Source: an uncultured Oscillospiraceae bacterium
GTDB taxonomy: Bacteria > Bacillota > Clostridia > Oscillospirales > Oscillospiraceae
Direction of reading: 5' to 3'
Length of the DNA stretch: 37,425 nt
Assembly (NCBI GenBank): GCA_905234425.1
Contig: CAJOHR010000056.1
Location: forward strand, 1-37,425
A program made the position numbers and the translations under genes. Position 1 is the first letter of the stretch. Every line of letters begins with the position of its first letter. The notes beneath the pieces were generated by a model. It was given only the letters and a program-made list of their open reading frames with translations. It was not told the DNA's origin and did not search any database. Below are positions 16,956 through 25,205 of this stretch, one piece after another.

Positions 16956-18026
16956 ATGGAGGACGGACGATTGAAGCTCAGGAATCTCATCGACATCGAG
17001 GATCTCAGCCTGGAGGAGTGGCAGGAGCTCTATGCCCTGGCCCGGGAGATCATTGCAAACCCCAAGAATTACGCCCAGGCCCTACAGGGGGACGTGATGG
17101 CAAGCCTGTTTTACGAGCCCTCCACCCGGACGAATTTCTCCTTCCAGACGGCCATGCTCCGGCTGGGAGGCAGCGTGTTCGGCTTTGCGGACCCCAATTC
17201 CTCCTCCACCTCCAAGGGGGAGACCCTGAAGGACACGGTAAAGATGGTGTCCAGCTACGCCGACGTCATCGTCATGCGCTCGCCCAAGGAGGGCGCCGCC
17301 AAGGCCGCTTCCCTCTATTCCGAGGTGCCGGTGATCAACGCCGGAGACGGCGGCCACATGCATCCCACCCAGACCCTGACGGACCTGACCACCATCGCCA
17401 TGCTCCGGGGCGGCATCGAAAACCTGAACGTGGGCCTCTGCGGCGACCTGAAAAACGGCCGGACGGTCCACTCCCTGATCAAGGCCCTGGCCAAATTCCC
17501 GGGCATCCGGTTCTACCTCATCGCCCCTCGGGACCTGGCCATTCCCGGCTACATGGTGGAGTACATGAAAATGCGAGGCACGCCCTTTGTGGAGGTCACC
17601 AACCTGGAGGCCACCATGCCCCAGCTCGACGTGCTGTACATGACGCGGATCCAGCGGGAGCGGTTCACCGATCCCCTGGAATACGACCGGCTCAAGGGCG
17701 TCTACGTGCTGACCCGGAGCAAGCTGCGGACGGCGAAGAAGGATATGCTCATCATGCACCCCCTGCCCCGGGTGGACGAGATCGCCCAGGACGTGGACGA
17801 CGATCCCCGGGCCGTGTATTTCGATCAGGCCCGGTACGGCATGTTCGCCAGAATGGCCCTGCTCATGAAGATGGTGGAGCAGGGACGGAAGCGGCCGGAG
17901 CCCCAGATCATCGGGCGGGAGCCCCGGTGCCGGAACAAGAACTGCATCACCCGGACGGAGCTGTATCTGCCGCCCCTTTTAAAGGCGGAGGGGACCTGCT
18001 GCGCCTTCTGCGACAAGGAGCTTTGA
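16956..18026 (+). CDS. pyrB: aspartate carbamoyltransferase with C-terminal PyrI-like zinc module
   Basis: Catalyses carbamoyl phosphate + aspartate to N-carbamoyl-aspartate, the committed step of pyrimidine synthesis. Carbamoyl phosphate site STRTNFSF (56-63), loop SSTSKGET, GGHMHPTQTLTD (133-144) and MHPLPRVDE (267-275) are all present. The core ends near residue 310; a tail of about 45 residues carries C325-x4-C330 and C349-x2-C352, the spacing of the zinc site of the regulatory chain PyrI, but without its nucleotide-binding domain. The start is ATG 16956 (GGAG in the leader hairpin, 9 bases upstream) or TTG 16971, which has a better GGAGG 8 bases upstream and gives MKLRNLIDI. The next gene begins 1 base after the stop. 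Confidence 0.95.
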   Translation: MEDGRLKLRNLIDIEDLSLEEWQELYALAREIIANPKNYAQALQGDVMASLFYEPSTRTNFSFQTAMLRLGGSVFGFADPNSSSTSKGETLKDTVKMVSSYADVIVMRSPKEGAAKAASLYSEVPVINAGDGGHMHPTQTLTDLTTIAMLRGGIENLNVGLCGDLKNGRTVHSLIKALAKFPGIRFYLIAPRDLAIPGYMVEYMKMRGTPFVEVTNLEATMPQLDVLYMTRIQRERFTDPLEYDRLKGVYVLTRSKLRTAKKDMLIMHPLPRVDEIAQDVDDDPRAVYFDQARYGMFARMALLMKMVEQGRKRPEPQIIGREPRCRNKNCITRTELYLPPLLKAEGTCCAFCDKEL

Positions 18027-18027
18027 C

Positions 18028-19197
18028 ATGGCGGAGGTTTGCCTGAAGCGGGGAGAGGAGAAGGACATCGAAGCCGGCTCCCTGTGGATCTATGACAACG
18101 AGATCGACTACTGTACCGACGACTGCGAAAACGGGGGCGTGGTCGAGGTTCTGGACAGCCGCCATCGCTTTGCGGCCAGAGGCTTTTTTAACGCCGGTTC
18201 CAAAATCGTGGTCCGGGTCCTGACCCGGGACAAAGCGGAGACCATCGACCGGGAATTCTTCCGGCGGAGATTGGAGCGGGCCTGGGAATACCGGAAATCC
18301 ATCGGCATGACAAACGCCTGCCGGGTGGTCTTTGGGGACTCCGACGGCCTGCCCGGGCTGACCGTGGACAAGTTCGGGGACTATCTCTCCTTTCAGATCA
18401 CCTCCCTGGGCCTGGAGCGGTTCCGGGAGGACCTGATCGAGCTGCTGACAGCGCTTTTGGACCCCAAAGGCGTCTGTGAGCGGAACGACCTCCCGGTCCG
18501 GGAAAAGGAGGGACTGCCCCTGCGCAAGGGCGTGGTCTACGGGGAGGTTCCGACCGAGATCGAGATTCGGGAGCACGACGCCAGAATGCTGGTGGACGTG
18601 CTGGGAGGCCAGAAGACGGGCCACTTCCTCGATCAGCAGGAGAACCGGGGCGTCCTCCGGGACTATGTGAAGGGGAAGGACGTGCTGGACCTGTGCTGCT
18701 GCACCGGCGGCTTTTCCGTCCACGCGGGGCTCTACGGGGCCCGGTCCGTGGAGGCCGTGGACGCCTCCGGCGAGGCTCTGGAGCGGGTCAGGCGGAACGC
18801 GGCCCTCAACGGCCTTTCCTGCATTGAAACCCGCCAGGGCGACGTATTCGACGTGGTCCACACCCTCTGCGACGCGGGACGGCGGTACGGCGTGGTGATC
18901 CTGGACCCTCCGGCCTTCGCCAAATCAAGACGGGTCCTGGAGAGTGCCTGCAAGGGCTATCGGGAGCTCAACTACCGGTCCATGCGGCTCACCGCGCCCG
19001 GGGGCTTTATGCTGACCTTCTCCTGCAGCCGGTTTATGACCCGGGAGCTGTTCCTCAAAATGCTCCGGGAGGCGGCCATAGACAGCGGCCGTCAGGTCCG
19101 GCTGATCCGGGAGCTCATGCAGGGCCGGGACCATCCCGCCGCCGTGGGCGAGGATTCGGCCCTCTACCTGAAGGGCTGGCTCCTGCACATTTTATGA
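18028..19197 (+). CDS. RlmI-type class I SAM-dependent rRNA methyltransferase
   Basis: A 389-residue protein with an N-terminal PUA domain (about 1-80: VCLKRGEEKDIEAGSLWIYDNEI), a linking RlmI-like region (VVFGDSDGLPGLTVDKFGDY) and a C-terminal Rossmann methyltransferase. Key motifs are QKTGHFLDQQENR, the SAM-binding VLDLCCCTGGFSVHA, the acidic VEAVDASGEAL and the catalytic-region VVILDPPAFAKSR. The family methylates C5 of a cytidine in 23S rRNA (RlmI, m5C1962 in E. coli); the exact target here is inferred. It starts 1 base after pyrB and so shares its transcript, although the functions are unrelated. The tRNA promoter follows directly. Confidence 0.92.
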   Translation: MAEVCLKRGEEKDIEAGSLWIYDNEIDYCTDDCENGGVVEVLDSRHRFAARGFFNAGSKIVVRVLTRDKAETIDREFFRRRLERAWEYRKSIGMTNACRVVFGDSDGLPGLTVDKFGDYLSFQITSLGLERFREDLIELLTALLDPKGVCERNDLPVREKEGLPLRKGVVYGEVPTEIEIREHDARMLVDVLGGQKTGHFLDQQENRGVLRDYVKGKDVLDLCCCTGGFSVHAGLYGARSVEAVDASGEALERVRRNAALNGLSCIETRQGDVFDVVHTLCDAGRRYGVVILDPPAFAKSRRVLESACKGYRELNYRSMRLTAPGGFMLTFSCSRFMTRELFLKMLREAAIDSGRQVRLIRELMQGRDHPAAVGEDSALYLKGWLLHIL

Positions 19198-19214
19198 CAG
19201 ACGCAAAAATAATC

Positions 19215-19243
19215 TTGACAAAACCCAGTGCCCGTGCTAATAT
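19215..19243 (+). promoter_or_regulatory. promoter of the tRNA operon
   Basis: Perfect TTGACA (19215-19220), 17-base spacer ending TGC, TAATAT (19238-19243). It stands about 60 bases before the first tRNA. Confidence 0.85.
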
Positions 19244-19301
19244 CTAAAGGCTGACCCTTGCGGTCACTTCCAATTGGGGGAGCTGCTTGGGCGTAGAACC
19301 T

Positions 19302-19376
19302 GCGGGTGTAGTTCAATGGCTAGAATCCCAGCCTTCCAAGCTGGTCGTGTGGGTTCGATTCCCATCACCCGCTCCA
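19302..19376 (+). tRNA. tRNA-Gly (TCC)
   Basis: Acceptor GCGGGTG pairs with CACCCGC; anticodon loop CTTCCAA gives TCC; T-loop TTCGATT; CCA is encoded. First tRNA of a five-gene array. Confidence 0.96.
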
Positions 19377-19423
19377 TCCCGTGTGCCGGTTTCCTCCGGG
19401 AAGCCGGCGCCCGGCCAGCATTC

Positions 19424-19500
<77 letters not shown>

Positions 19501-19540
19501 GGCGGTTCCTACCGTTGTGCGGCGCGGATAAAGAGAATAT

Positions 19541-19615
<75 letters not shown>

Positions 19616-19642
19616 TTTCATTTGTGCCGCCGTTTTGCATCT

Positions 19643-19717
19643 AGGGGTGTAGCCAAGCGGTTAAGGCACGGGACTTTGACTCCCGCATCGTGGGTTCGAT
19701 CCCCGCCACCCCTGCCA
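19643..19717 (+). tRNA. tRNA-Gln (TTG)
   Basis: Acceptor AGGGGTG pairs with CACCCCT, discriminator G; anticodon stem CGGGA/TCCCG with loop CTTTGAC gives TTG; CCA is encoded. The first pair is A-T in place of the common T-A. Confidence 0.94.
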
Positions 19718-19722
19718 AACAT

Positions 19723-19798
19723 GACCCGCTAGCTCAGTCGGTAGAGCACCTGCCTTTTAAGCAGGGTGTCCGGGGTTCGATTCCCCGGCGGGTCACCA
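19723..19798 (+). tRNA. tRNA-Lys (TTT)
   Basis: Acceptor GACCCGC pairs with GCGGGTC, discriminator A; anticodon stem CTGC/GCAG with loop CTTTTAA gives TTT; CCA is encoded. Last tRNA of the array. Confidence 0.96.
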
Positions 19799-19800
19799 GA

Positions 19801-19828
19801 AAAAGCAGCTGCGAAAGCGGCTGCTTTT
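19801..19828 (+). terminator. bidirectional terminator after the tRNA array
   Basis: AAAAGCAGC-T-GC-GAAA-GC-G-GCTGCTTTT: a stem with a GAAA tetraloop, A-run on the left and T-run on the right. It sits between the tRNA operon (+) and the convergent gene ending at 19837 (-) and can serve both. Confidence 0.85.
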
Positions 19829-19836
19829 CCGATTGT

Positions 19837-20820
19837 TCAAGCATTCTCCCAGGTGACGGCGCCGTCCTGGATCCGGTAATAGCGGTAGGGCGCGGCGATC
19901 TCCCGGCGGCTGTCGATGGCGCCGTAGGTGATGACGCCGTCGATGCTGCCCTCGAACACGAGTCCCGTGCCGTCGTCGTAGTCCAGGATCACACAGCGGT
20001 ACCCGGCGTCCAGAATGGGCTGGATGGTGTCCTGGCACAGGGAGATGAACTCCCCGTCGGAGAGGGACGTAATGACCGACATGGGCACGTAGGCCGCCGC
20101 CCTGTCGTAGACATATTCCCCGTTGCCGTCATAGGAGCCGAAGCGGGAGAAAACCAGGGTTGGATGGGTCATGGCGTCCGGGTAGGTGACCGTGTATTTG
20201 AACGCTCTGTCCGAGGAGTAGAAATTGACTGCGCATTCAAAGCCGTCGTTCCGGAGCACCAGATAGGTGTAGGCCGTTTTGTAAGCCGTCCAGGGGATAT
20301 AGTAGGTGTCCAGACCCGCGGCGGCAAAGGCGTCATCGTCCACAATGAAGCTGATCCAGCGGTAGGCCGTGTCATGGTAGACGGCGGTGATATAGGGCGT
20401 GTCGGCGGATTTTACCATATTGAGCAGCGCGGCCTCCGTTTCCCTGTCGACGTCCCGCAGGAGCGCGCTGCGCTGGGTTTCCGTCATGGTGACGGTCAGA
20501 GAACCGTCGCTGTTTACGACGGCGTTTTCGTAGCCGTATTTTGCGGCAAAGGCGTCGGGGTCAAAGTCTGCCCTGTCCTCGTCGGAGAACAGGAACGCCG
20601 GGTAGGTAATATCCACCGTCCCGGAATAGAGCTCGGAATCGAAACCGTCAGAAGCCTCGTCCGAGGAGAAAGCGCCCGAAAAACGGGACAGCAGCGACTG
20701 TAGGGACGAAAGTGACGGAAGGCTGGGGAGCTCCCGACCTGTGCGGTTCTGGAGCATGACCCAGGCGGCAGCCAGAAGCAGGACCATGATCAGAAGTATA
20801 AGAATCACACGTTTGCGCAT
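19837..20820 (-). CDS. membrane-anchored or secreted protein of unknown function
   Basis: A 327-residue protein. MRKRVILILLIMVLLLAAAWVML is a signal sequence or N-terminal anchor without a lipobox cysteine, followed by a Ser/Leu-rich spacer (LPSLPSLSSLQSLLSRF). The rest is rich in Tyr, Asp and Thr, as in extracytoplasmic beta-rich domains (ITAVYHDTAYRWISFIVDDD, YRYYRIQDGAVTWENA). AGGAGGG is 7 bases before ATG 20820. It begins 19 bases after the thioesterase gene and is probably co-transcribed with it. I do not recognise the family. Confidence 0.75.
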   Translation of the reverse strand: MRKRVILILLIMVLLLAAAWVMLQNRTGRELPSLPSLSSLQSLLSRFSGAFSSDEASDGFDSELYSGTVDITYPAFLFSDEDRADFDPDAFAAKYGYENAVVNSDGSLTVTMTETQRSALLRDVDRETEAALLNMVKSADTPYITAVYHDTAYRWISFIVDDDAFAAAGLDTYYIPWTAYKTAYTYLVLRNDGFECAVNFYSSDRAFKYTVTYPDAMTHPTLVFSRFGSYDGNGEYVYDRAAAYVPMSVITSLSDGEFISLCQDTIQPILDAGYRCVILDYDDGTGLVFEGSIDGVITYGAIDSRREIAAPYRYYRIQDGAVTWENA

Positions 20821-20839
20821 GACGGAACCCTCCTGTTAT

Positions 20840-21259
20840 TCATTGGTTCTGGCCATTCCAGGCTGCCCGGATCTTCTCATAGACCTCCGGAAGGTTTTTC
20901 TCCATGTCCAGGCTTTTCATGTCCGGCCCGGTCCAGATGTGGAAGCTCCTGGCCGTGCCGCAGAGGGTGTCACCCGACCAGGTCTCATATTGCAGCTCCA
21001 GCTTCTTCGGGGCGTACATGGTCATCCTGGTCCGGACGGTGACACGGCCGGGATAGGTGGCCGGGGCCTTGTACCGAAGGTCCAGCTCCACCAGAGGCGG
21101 GTTGATCCCCAGGGCGTTCATGTCCGAATAGGAAAAGCCCATCTTCGCAAAATAGTCCATGCGGGCCATCTCGTACCACACGGGGTAGACCGCGTGGTGG
21201 ACGATCCCCATCCGGTCGCAGTCGGGATAGCGGACGTCGATCTCCGTCTCACAGATCAT
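20840..21259 (-). CDS. acyl-CoA thioesterase, YbgC/4HBT-type hotdog fold
   Basis: A 139-residue protein with the 4-hydroxybenzoyl-CoA thioesterase signature: VRYPDCDRMGIVHHAVYPVWYEMAR, in which the Asp of DxxGxVHHxxYxxW-like segments is the catalytic residue, then the central helix and strands LRYKAPATYPGRVTVRTRM. Members hydrolyse acyl-CoA or acyl-ACP thioesters as cytosolic homotetramers; the acyl group cannot be told. AGGAGG lies 8 bases before ATG 21259. A strong hairpin separates it from the upstream lipoprotein gene, so it probably has its own promoter, which I could not place. Confidence 0.92.
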   Translation of the reverse strand: MICETEIDVRYPDCDRMGIVHHAVYPVWYEMARMDYFAKMGFSYSDMNALGINPPLVELDLRYKAPATYPGRVTVRTRMTMYAPKKLELQYETWSGDTLCGTARSFHIWTGPDMKSLDMEKNLPEVYEKIRAAWNGQNQ

Positions 21260-21288
21260 GGCGGTTTCCTCCTTTTCTTCATACTAAA

Positions 21289-21324
21289 CGGCCCGGAACG
21301 GTTTTTCGTCACCGTTCCGGGCCG
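21289..21324 (-). terminator. terminator of the lipoprotein gene
   Basis: CGGCCCGGAACGGT (21289-21302) and ACCGTTCCGGGCCG (21311-21324): perfect 14-bp stem, 8-base loop, followed on the minus strand by TTTAGT. It lies 14 bases after the stop of the lipoprotein gene. Confidence 0.8.
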
Positions 21325-21337
21325 CGCGCGTTTTCTG

Positions 21338-22936
21338 TCAGGCCCCCATGCCCAGAAGGTCGATGTCGTTGACCACGTCAAGGACCACCTGCCCGTTGTA
21401 GACCACAAGCAGCAGGTTGTCGGTGTTCAGGTCGTTGGCGATGCTAAGCATAAGGTCGTAGTCGTCCCGGCCCGTGAGCAGGAGCAGCTCCTGCACGGAA
21501 CCGTCCAGCTCCAGGAAGGAGTCCACCATGTCGTCCCAGGACGCTTTGGCGGTGGAGTTGGATTTGGCCAGGGTGGCGGCGGTGGCGATGCCGTCCTCCC
21601 AGACGGTGATGTATACAACGCCGTCCTCCTCCTCCACGATCAGGTTATCCCCGAAGCTCTCGGACAGAGATTCCTCCAGCACGCCCAGCAGGTAGCTGAG
21701 GGTGACAAGCCCGGTGCCGGTCACTTCGTCATCCAGATCGTCCGCCGCTTCGTCGATGTCCGGGACCAGACCGCCGATGGACGTCTTGCCGGAATCTTCG
21801 ACGGAGCCGCCGGAGGTTCCGGAGGACGCGGGCGTGCCGCCGGGGACCTCCACCAGGAAGGAGGCCCGCTGGAGATTGTCGTTGGAGTCGTACTCCGAGA
21901 GGAAGATGATGAAGTTGCCTGCGTGATCCACGCCGATGCAGTCCTGGGCTACGCAGGTCGCCCCCACAGGCGCCTCCTTGGGATAGTTCTGGATGCTGCC
22001 GGAGTAGCCGTAGGCCATGTAGCCGGCGCTGTCCACCACTGTGTCATCCAGGTAAATGTACAGGCCGTCCATGAAGTCATCCTCGTAGCCCTTGTTGGAA
22101 TACTGATAATCCACGATGTAGACGGCCTCGGGGTCCGCGTTGTCGTAGCTGTTGCGCGTGTTGTCCACCGTGACGCCGGTGATCTTGAACTCCCACTCGC
22201 CGTCCACGGTCCAGGTGTCCCCGATCCTGTAATCGTAGTCTATGTCCTCAATGCTGCGGACGGGCATGGCCACGTTGGCCGGACCCTCGCCGGGGTCCAG
22301 GTGGAAGGTGGCGGAATGGACGTTGTAGTCGTTGTCGTATTCCTTCACGGTGATGCTGAAGGGGCCGGCGTGGTCCACGCCGATGCAGTCCTGGGCCACA
22401 CAGACGGCGCCGATGGGAGTGGACTTGGGATAGGCGCCGGTGTACAGACCGTAGCTCTCGCCCATAAAGCCCTCGGCGTCCACGATGGTGTCGCCCAGGG
22501 AGAGGTACAGGCCGTCGGAATAGTCGCTGACGTAACCCTCGTTGGTGTACACATAGTCGATGATGTACACAGCCTCCGGATCGGAGTCCTCGTATTCGTT
22601 CCGCTCTGTGGTCTCAGTCACGTTGAGGATGGTCAGGGTCAGAAGGCCGTCCACGGTCCAGGTCTCCCCCAGACCGAAATCACTCGGCACGGGCTCCTCC
22701 TCCACGGGCTTGGCCGCAGCCTCGTCGTCCCCCAGGGCCACGATGGCGGAGGGGATGACAATGGGACTGCCGTTGGACTGGGCTTCCGCTTCAGGCTCCG
22801 GAGTGGGCTCCGGGGTGGTCTCGGAAGCCTCGTCGAAGGTCCGGGCGGATTCCTGGGCGGAGCCGGAGGAACCGCAGGCGGTCAGGCTCAAAAGCATGAC
22901 CAGAGCCAAAAGCAGGCTGATAACACGTTTGTTCAT
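21338..22936 (-). CDS. lipoprotein with duplicated domain (about 125 residues each)
   Basis: A 532-residue lipoprotein: signal MNKRVISLLLALVMLLSLTAC with lipobox cysteine 21, then a Pro/Glu/Thr-rich acidic spacer to about residue 85. Two homologous domains follow, at about 90-215 and 239-364. Both read GxTWTVDG, DPEAVYI-DY-Y-N-GY, DGLY, DTxVD and VAQDCIGVDHAG, so an internal duplication is clear. They resemble DUF4352-type beta-sandwich domains of surface lipoproteins. The C-terminal third (about 410-532) is a different, acidic alpha/beta domain (VVYITVWEDGIATAATLAKS). AAGGAGG is 7 bases before ATG 22936; the gene is single between a repeat upstream and a terminator downstream. Ligand or function unknown. 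Confidence 0.82.
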   Translation of the reverse strand: MNKRVISLLLALVMLLSLTACGSSGSAQESARTFDEASETTPEPTPEPEAEAQSNGSPIVIPSAIVALGDDEAAAKPVEEEPVPSDFGLGETWTVDGLLTLTILNVTETTERNEYEDSDPEAVYIIDYVYTNEGYVSDYSDGLYLSLGDTIVDAEGFMGESYGLYTGAYPKSTPIGAVCVAQDCIGVDHAGPFSITVKEYDNDYNVHSATFHLDPGEGPANVAMPVRSIEDIDYDYRIGDTWTVDGEWEFKITGVTVDNTRNSYDNADPEAVYIVDYQYSNKGYEDDFMDGLYIYLDDTVVDSAGYMAYGYSGSIQNYPKEAPVGATCVAQDCIGVDHAGNFIIFLSEYDSNDNLQRASFLVEVPGGTPASSGTSGGSVEDSGKTSIGGLVPDIDEAADDLDDEVTGTGLVTLSYLLGVLEESLSESFGDNLIVEEEDGVVYITVWEDGIATAATLAKSNSTAKASWDDMVDSFLELDGSVQELLLLTGRDDYDLMLSIANDLNTDNLLLVVYNGQVVLDVVNDIDLLGMGA

Positions 22937-23005
22937 GGGGAAACCTCCTTACTATCTGTGAAAAGGCAGATTTGGGGAAATGCGTGTCAATATGGCGTTT
23001 GTATC

Positions 23006-23105
23006 TGTTCATCCGCTGTCATTGTGAGGAAGGAAGTGACGAAGAATCCTTGCGTGACTCAGGATTTCAAGGTTCTTCGCGCAGGCTCGGGGTGACACGT
23101 GAACA
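23006..23105. repeat. palindromic intergenic repeat (copy 3)
   Basis: About 100 bases between the lipoprotein gene and upp. Outer arms TGTTC and GAACA, then CGCTGTCATTGTGAGGAA opposite CTCGGGGTGACA; core GTGACGAAGAATCCTTGCG and GGTTCTTCGCGCAG. It shares TATCTGTTCA..CGCTGTCATT with the copy at 31752. Confidence 0.65.
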
Positions 23106-23125
23106 GTTAATGGACAAGCCCCAGA

Positions 23126-23755
23126 TTACTTGGTGCCGAAGATCCGGTCGCCGGCGTCGCCCAGACCGGGAACGATGTATTTGTTCTCGTTGAGGCGTTC
23201 GTCCACGGCGGCCACATAGATATCCACGTCGGGATGCTCCCGCTGGATCACCTCGATGCCCTCGGGGCAGGCGATGATGTTCATGAGCTTGATGTGCTTG
23301 CAGCCGTAGCCCTTGATGAAGTCGATGGCCGCTGCGGCGCTGCCGCCGGTGGCCAGCATGGGGTCCACGATGATGACCTCCCGCTCAGAGATGTCCGGGG
23401 GCATCTTGCAGTAGTATTCCACGGGATTGTGGGTCTCCGGGTCCCGATACAGGCCGATATGGCCCACCTTGGCGGAGGGGATCAGATCGATGATGGTGTC
23501 CACCATGCCCAAACCTGCCCGAAGGATGGGGACGATGGCCACCTTTTTGCCGGCCAGGCGCTTGAAGGTGCCGGTGGCGATGGGCGTTTCGATGGTCACG
23601 TTCTCCAGGGGCAAATCCCGGGTGGCCTCATAGCACATGAGGGCGGCGATCTCGCCTACCACCTCACGGAACTCCTTGACGCCGGTGTTTTTGTCACGCA
23701 GGATGCACAGCTTGTGCTGGATCAGCGGATGGTCCAATACATAAAGTTCTCCCAT
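23126..23755 (-). CDS. upp: uracil phosphoribosyltransferase
   Basis: Salvages uracil with PRPP to form UMP. About 209 residues, the usual length. [21 protein letters not shown] is the family N-terminus; [12 protein letters not shown] and [11 protein letters not shown] follow; [17 protein letters not shown] is the PRPP-binding loop, and the C-terminus [13 protein letters not shown] is typical. I choose ATG 23755 over TTG 23761, since the shorter form matches relatives; GGAG is about 10 bases from the ATG and 4 from the TTG. The gene overlaps or abuts the tsaB stop, making upp the third gene of a tsaE-tsaB-upp unit. Confidence 0.96.
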   Translation of the reverse strand: MGELYVLDHPLIQHKLCILRDKNTGVKEFREVVGEIAALMCYEATRDLPLENVTIETPIATGTFKRLAGKKVAIVPILRAGLGMVDTIIDLIPSAKVGHIGLYRDPETHNPVEYYCKMPPDISEREVIIVDPMLATGGSAAAAIDFIKGYGCKHIKLMNIIACPEGIEVIQREHPDVDIYVAAVDERLNENKYIVPGLGDAGDRIFGTK

Positions 23756-23757
23756 TT

Positions 23758-24480
23758 TCAAGAATCTCCTTTCAGCGTTTCCGATTCCATTTCCAGACGG
23801 CGGAGCCGTTCCCGTTCCGCCTGACTGAGACGAAGATAGTTTGGGGCCAGCTCCGCGGCCGGGATCCCTTCGCCCCGGGCGGCCATCTCCATGGCGGCCA
23901 TGGCCACGCCGGAGGCCCGCTGCTGGGCCAAATGGGACGGCGGCAGAATCAGGTCCAGGCCCCCAAGGGTATTATAGCACAGTCCGGCCCCGTCGCCAAC
24001 CAGAAAAATCGGCATTCTGACGTTTTTAAGCTGGACCCCCAGATCCTCCAGGGAGATGGCCCGATCCGCTGTGAGCCTTGTGAGGCTGCGGCCGTCGGAC
24101 CGGAACAGGGCGTTGTACACCTGGGCCCGCCGGGCGTCCATGACGGGGCAGATCACCCCGGACAGATGGCGCATCTGAAAGGCCATGGCCTCCAGGGTGC
24201 TGACGCCGAGAAGGGGCTTTTCCGCGGCCCAGCCCAGGCCCTTGGCGGCGGAGACGCCGATGCGCACCCCGGTGAAGCTGCCGGGGCCCTTGGCCACGGC
24301 AATATAATGGAGATCCGCCGGGGTCACGCCGCAGTCCCGGAGCAGGCCTTCCGCCATGGGCATGAGGGTGGCGGAGTGGGTCTTTCCGTTGTTCTCAAAG
24401 CACTCGCCCAGGAGCACGCCGTCCTCCAGGAGGGCAACGGAGGCTGCCTTGGCGGAGGACTCAAAGGCCAGGATTCTCAT
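23758..24480 (-). CDS. tsaB: tRNA threonylcarbamoyladenosine synthesis protein TsaB
   Basis: ASKHA-fold partner of TsaD in forming t6A37 on ANN-decoding tRNAs. About 240 residues. [20 protein letters not shown] is the first phosphate-like motif; [10 protein letters not shown] and [21 protein letters not shown] are the TsaB signature; [13 protein letters not shown] follows. I choose ATG 24480, overlapping the tsaE stop as ATGA; the in-frame extension to 24591 is only shadow of tsaE. The C-terminus ([18 protein letters not shown]) is typical of Firmicute TsaB. Confidence 0.95.
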   Translation of the reverse strand: MRILAFESSAKAASVALLEDGVLLGECFENNGKTHSATLMPMAEGLLRDCGVTPADLHYIAVAKGPGSFTGVRIGVSAAKGLGWAAEKPLLGVSTLEAMAFQMRHLSGVICPVMDARRAQVYNALFRSDGRSLTRLTADRAISLEDLGVQLKNVRMPIFLVGDGAGLCYNTLGGLDLILPPSHLAQQRASGVAMAAMEMAARGEGIPAAELAPNYLRLSQAERERLRRLEMESETLKGDS

Positions 24481-24902
24481 GCGAAACCGCCTCCTTCCAC
24501 GGTGATGAACCGTCCGTTTTCGTTTTCCGGGTCCCGCCGGAGGTCGATGCGCAGGGGATCCTCCAGCAGAGGCTCCGCCCGCTCGGACCACTCCACCGCC
24601 AGGACGCCGCCCCGGGTCAGATAGTCCTCCCAGCCGATATCGAACAGCTCCTCCGCGTCCCCCAGCCGGTAGAGGTCAAAGTGAAACAGGGGAAGGGGAC
24701 CGGGGTATTCGTTGACGATGGTATAGGTGGGGCTGGTGACGGGACCCTCCACGCCTATGCCCCGGGCCAGCCCCCGGGTAAAGGCGGTCTTGCCCGCCCC
24801 CAGGTCCCCGGTGTAGGCGATCACGTCGCCGGGAGAGAGCTTTTTTGCCAGAGAGGCGGCCAGCGCCTCGGTCTCTTCTTCGCTTCGGGTGTAGTATTCC
24901 AT
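24477..24902 (-). CDS. tsaE: tRNA threonylcarbamoyladenosine synthesis ATPase TsaE
   Basis: P-loop ATPase that works with TsaB and TsaD in t6A formation. A 141-residue protein with Walker A GDLGAGKTAFTRGLA (about residues 32-46), VTSPTYTIVNEYPG, the HFDLYRLGDAEELFDIGWEDYL region and VEWSERAEPLL, all family hallmarks. AGGAG lies 11 bases before ATG 24902. It is the first gene of the unit with tsaB and upp; its likely promoter is 200 bases upstream at 25110-25138, on the far side of a palindromic repeat, so the transcript would carry that repeat in its leader. Confidence 0.95.
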   Translation of the reverse strand: MEYYTRSEEETEALAASLAKKLSPGDVIAYTGDLGAGKTAFTRGLARGIGVEGPVTSPTYTIVNEYPGPLPLFHFDLYRLGDAEELFDIGWEDYLTRGGVLAVEWSERAEPLLEDPLRIDLRRDPENENGRFITVEGGGFA

Positions 24903-24936
24903 GATGCGTTAAACTCCTGATTCTTTGCGGCAGTTG

Positions 24937-25083
24937 TGCAGATTGGTATTTGTGGAGGTATGTTGCGTCATCCTGAGCGCAGCGAAGGATCTTTCCTTCC
25001 CGGTTGACGCAAGATTCTTCGTCGCTGCGCTCCTCAGAATGACAGGGGTGCTCCTCAATGACCCCCACAAATCCCCATTTGCA
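24937..25083. repeat. MITE-like palindromic repeat (copy 4), 147 bp
   Basis: Same length as copy 2 and in the opposite orientation. Terminal repeats of 23 bases (24937-24959 and 25061-25083; TGCAGATTGGTATTTGTGG and complement) match at 19 of 23. Core: GTCATCCTGAGCGCAGCGAA, GGATCTTTCCTTCCCGGTTG, GACGCAAGATTCTTCGTCGC and TCCTCAGAATGACAGGGG. It lies in the presumed leader of tsaE. Confidence 0.85.
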
Positions 25084-25109
25084 AACCAAAGCCTGATACC
25101 TTCCGCACC

Positions 25110-25138
25110 ATTATATCAAATCGGAACCCGTTCGGCAA
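25110..25138 (-). promoter_or_regulatory. promoter of tsaE-tsaB-upp
   Basis: Minus-strand TTGCCG (25133-25138), 17-base spacer ending TGA, perfect TATAAT (25110-25115), the TGA giving an extended -10. It is separated from tsaE by the repeat at 24937-25083. In the 303-base gap 24903-25205 this promoter, the repeat and the modC terminator are the only elements I see. Confidence 0.7.
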
Positions 25139-25164
25139 TGCGCAATTATCCCGACAAACACAAA

Positions 25165-25199
25165 TCCGCCGGGAACCGCACCACGCGGCGCCCGGCGGA
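25165..25199 (-). terminator. terminator after modC
   Basis: TCCGCCGGG (25165-25173) and CCCGGCGGA (25191-25199) form a perfect 9-bp stem with a small inner stem CCGC/GCGG; on the minus strand TTTGTGTTTGT follows. It lies 7 bases after the modC stop. Confidence 0.7.
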
Positions 25200-25205
25200 A
25201 ACGTA

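Noticed and set aside
20741-23095. 784-codon plus-strand open frame
   Set aside because: Val/Gly/His-rich shadow of the lipoprotein and thioesterase genes, which have ribosome sites, a signal peptide and recognised domains.
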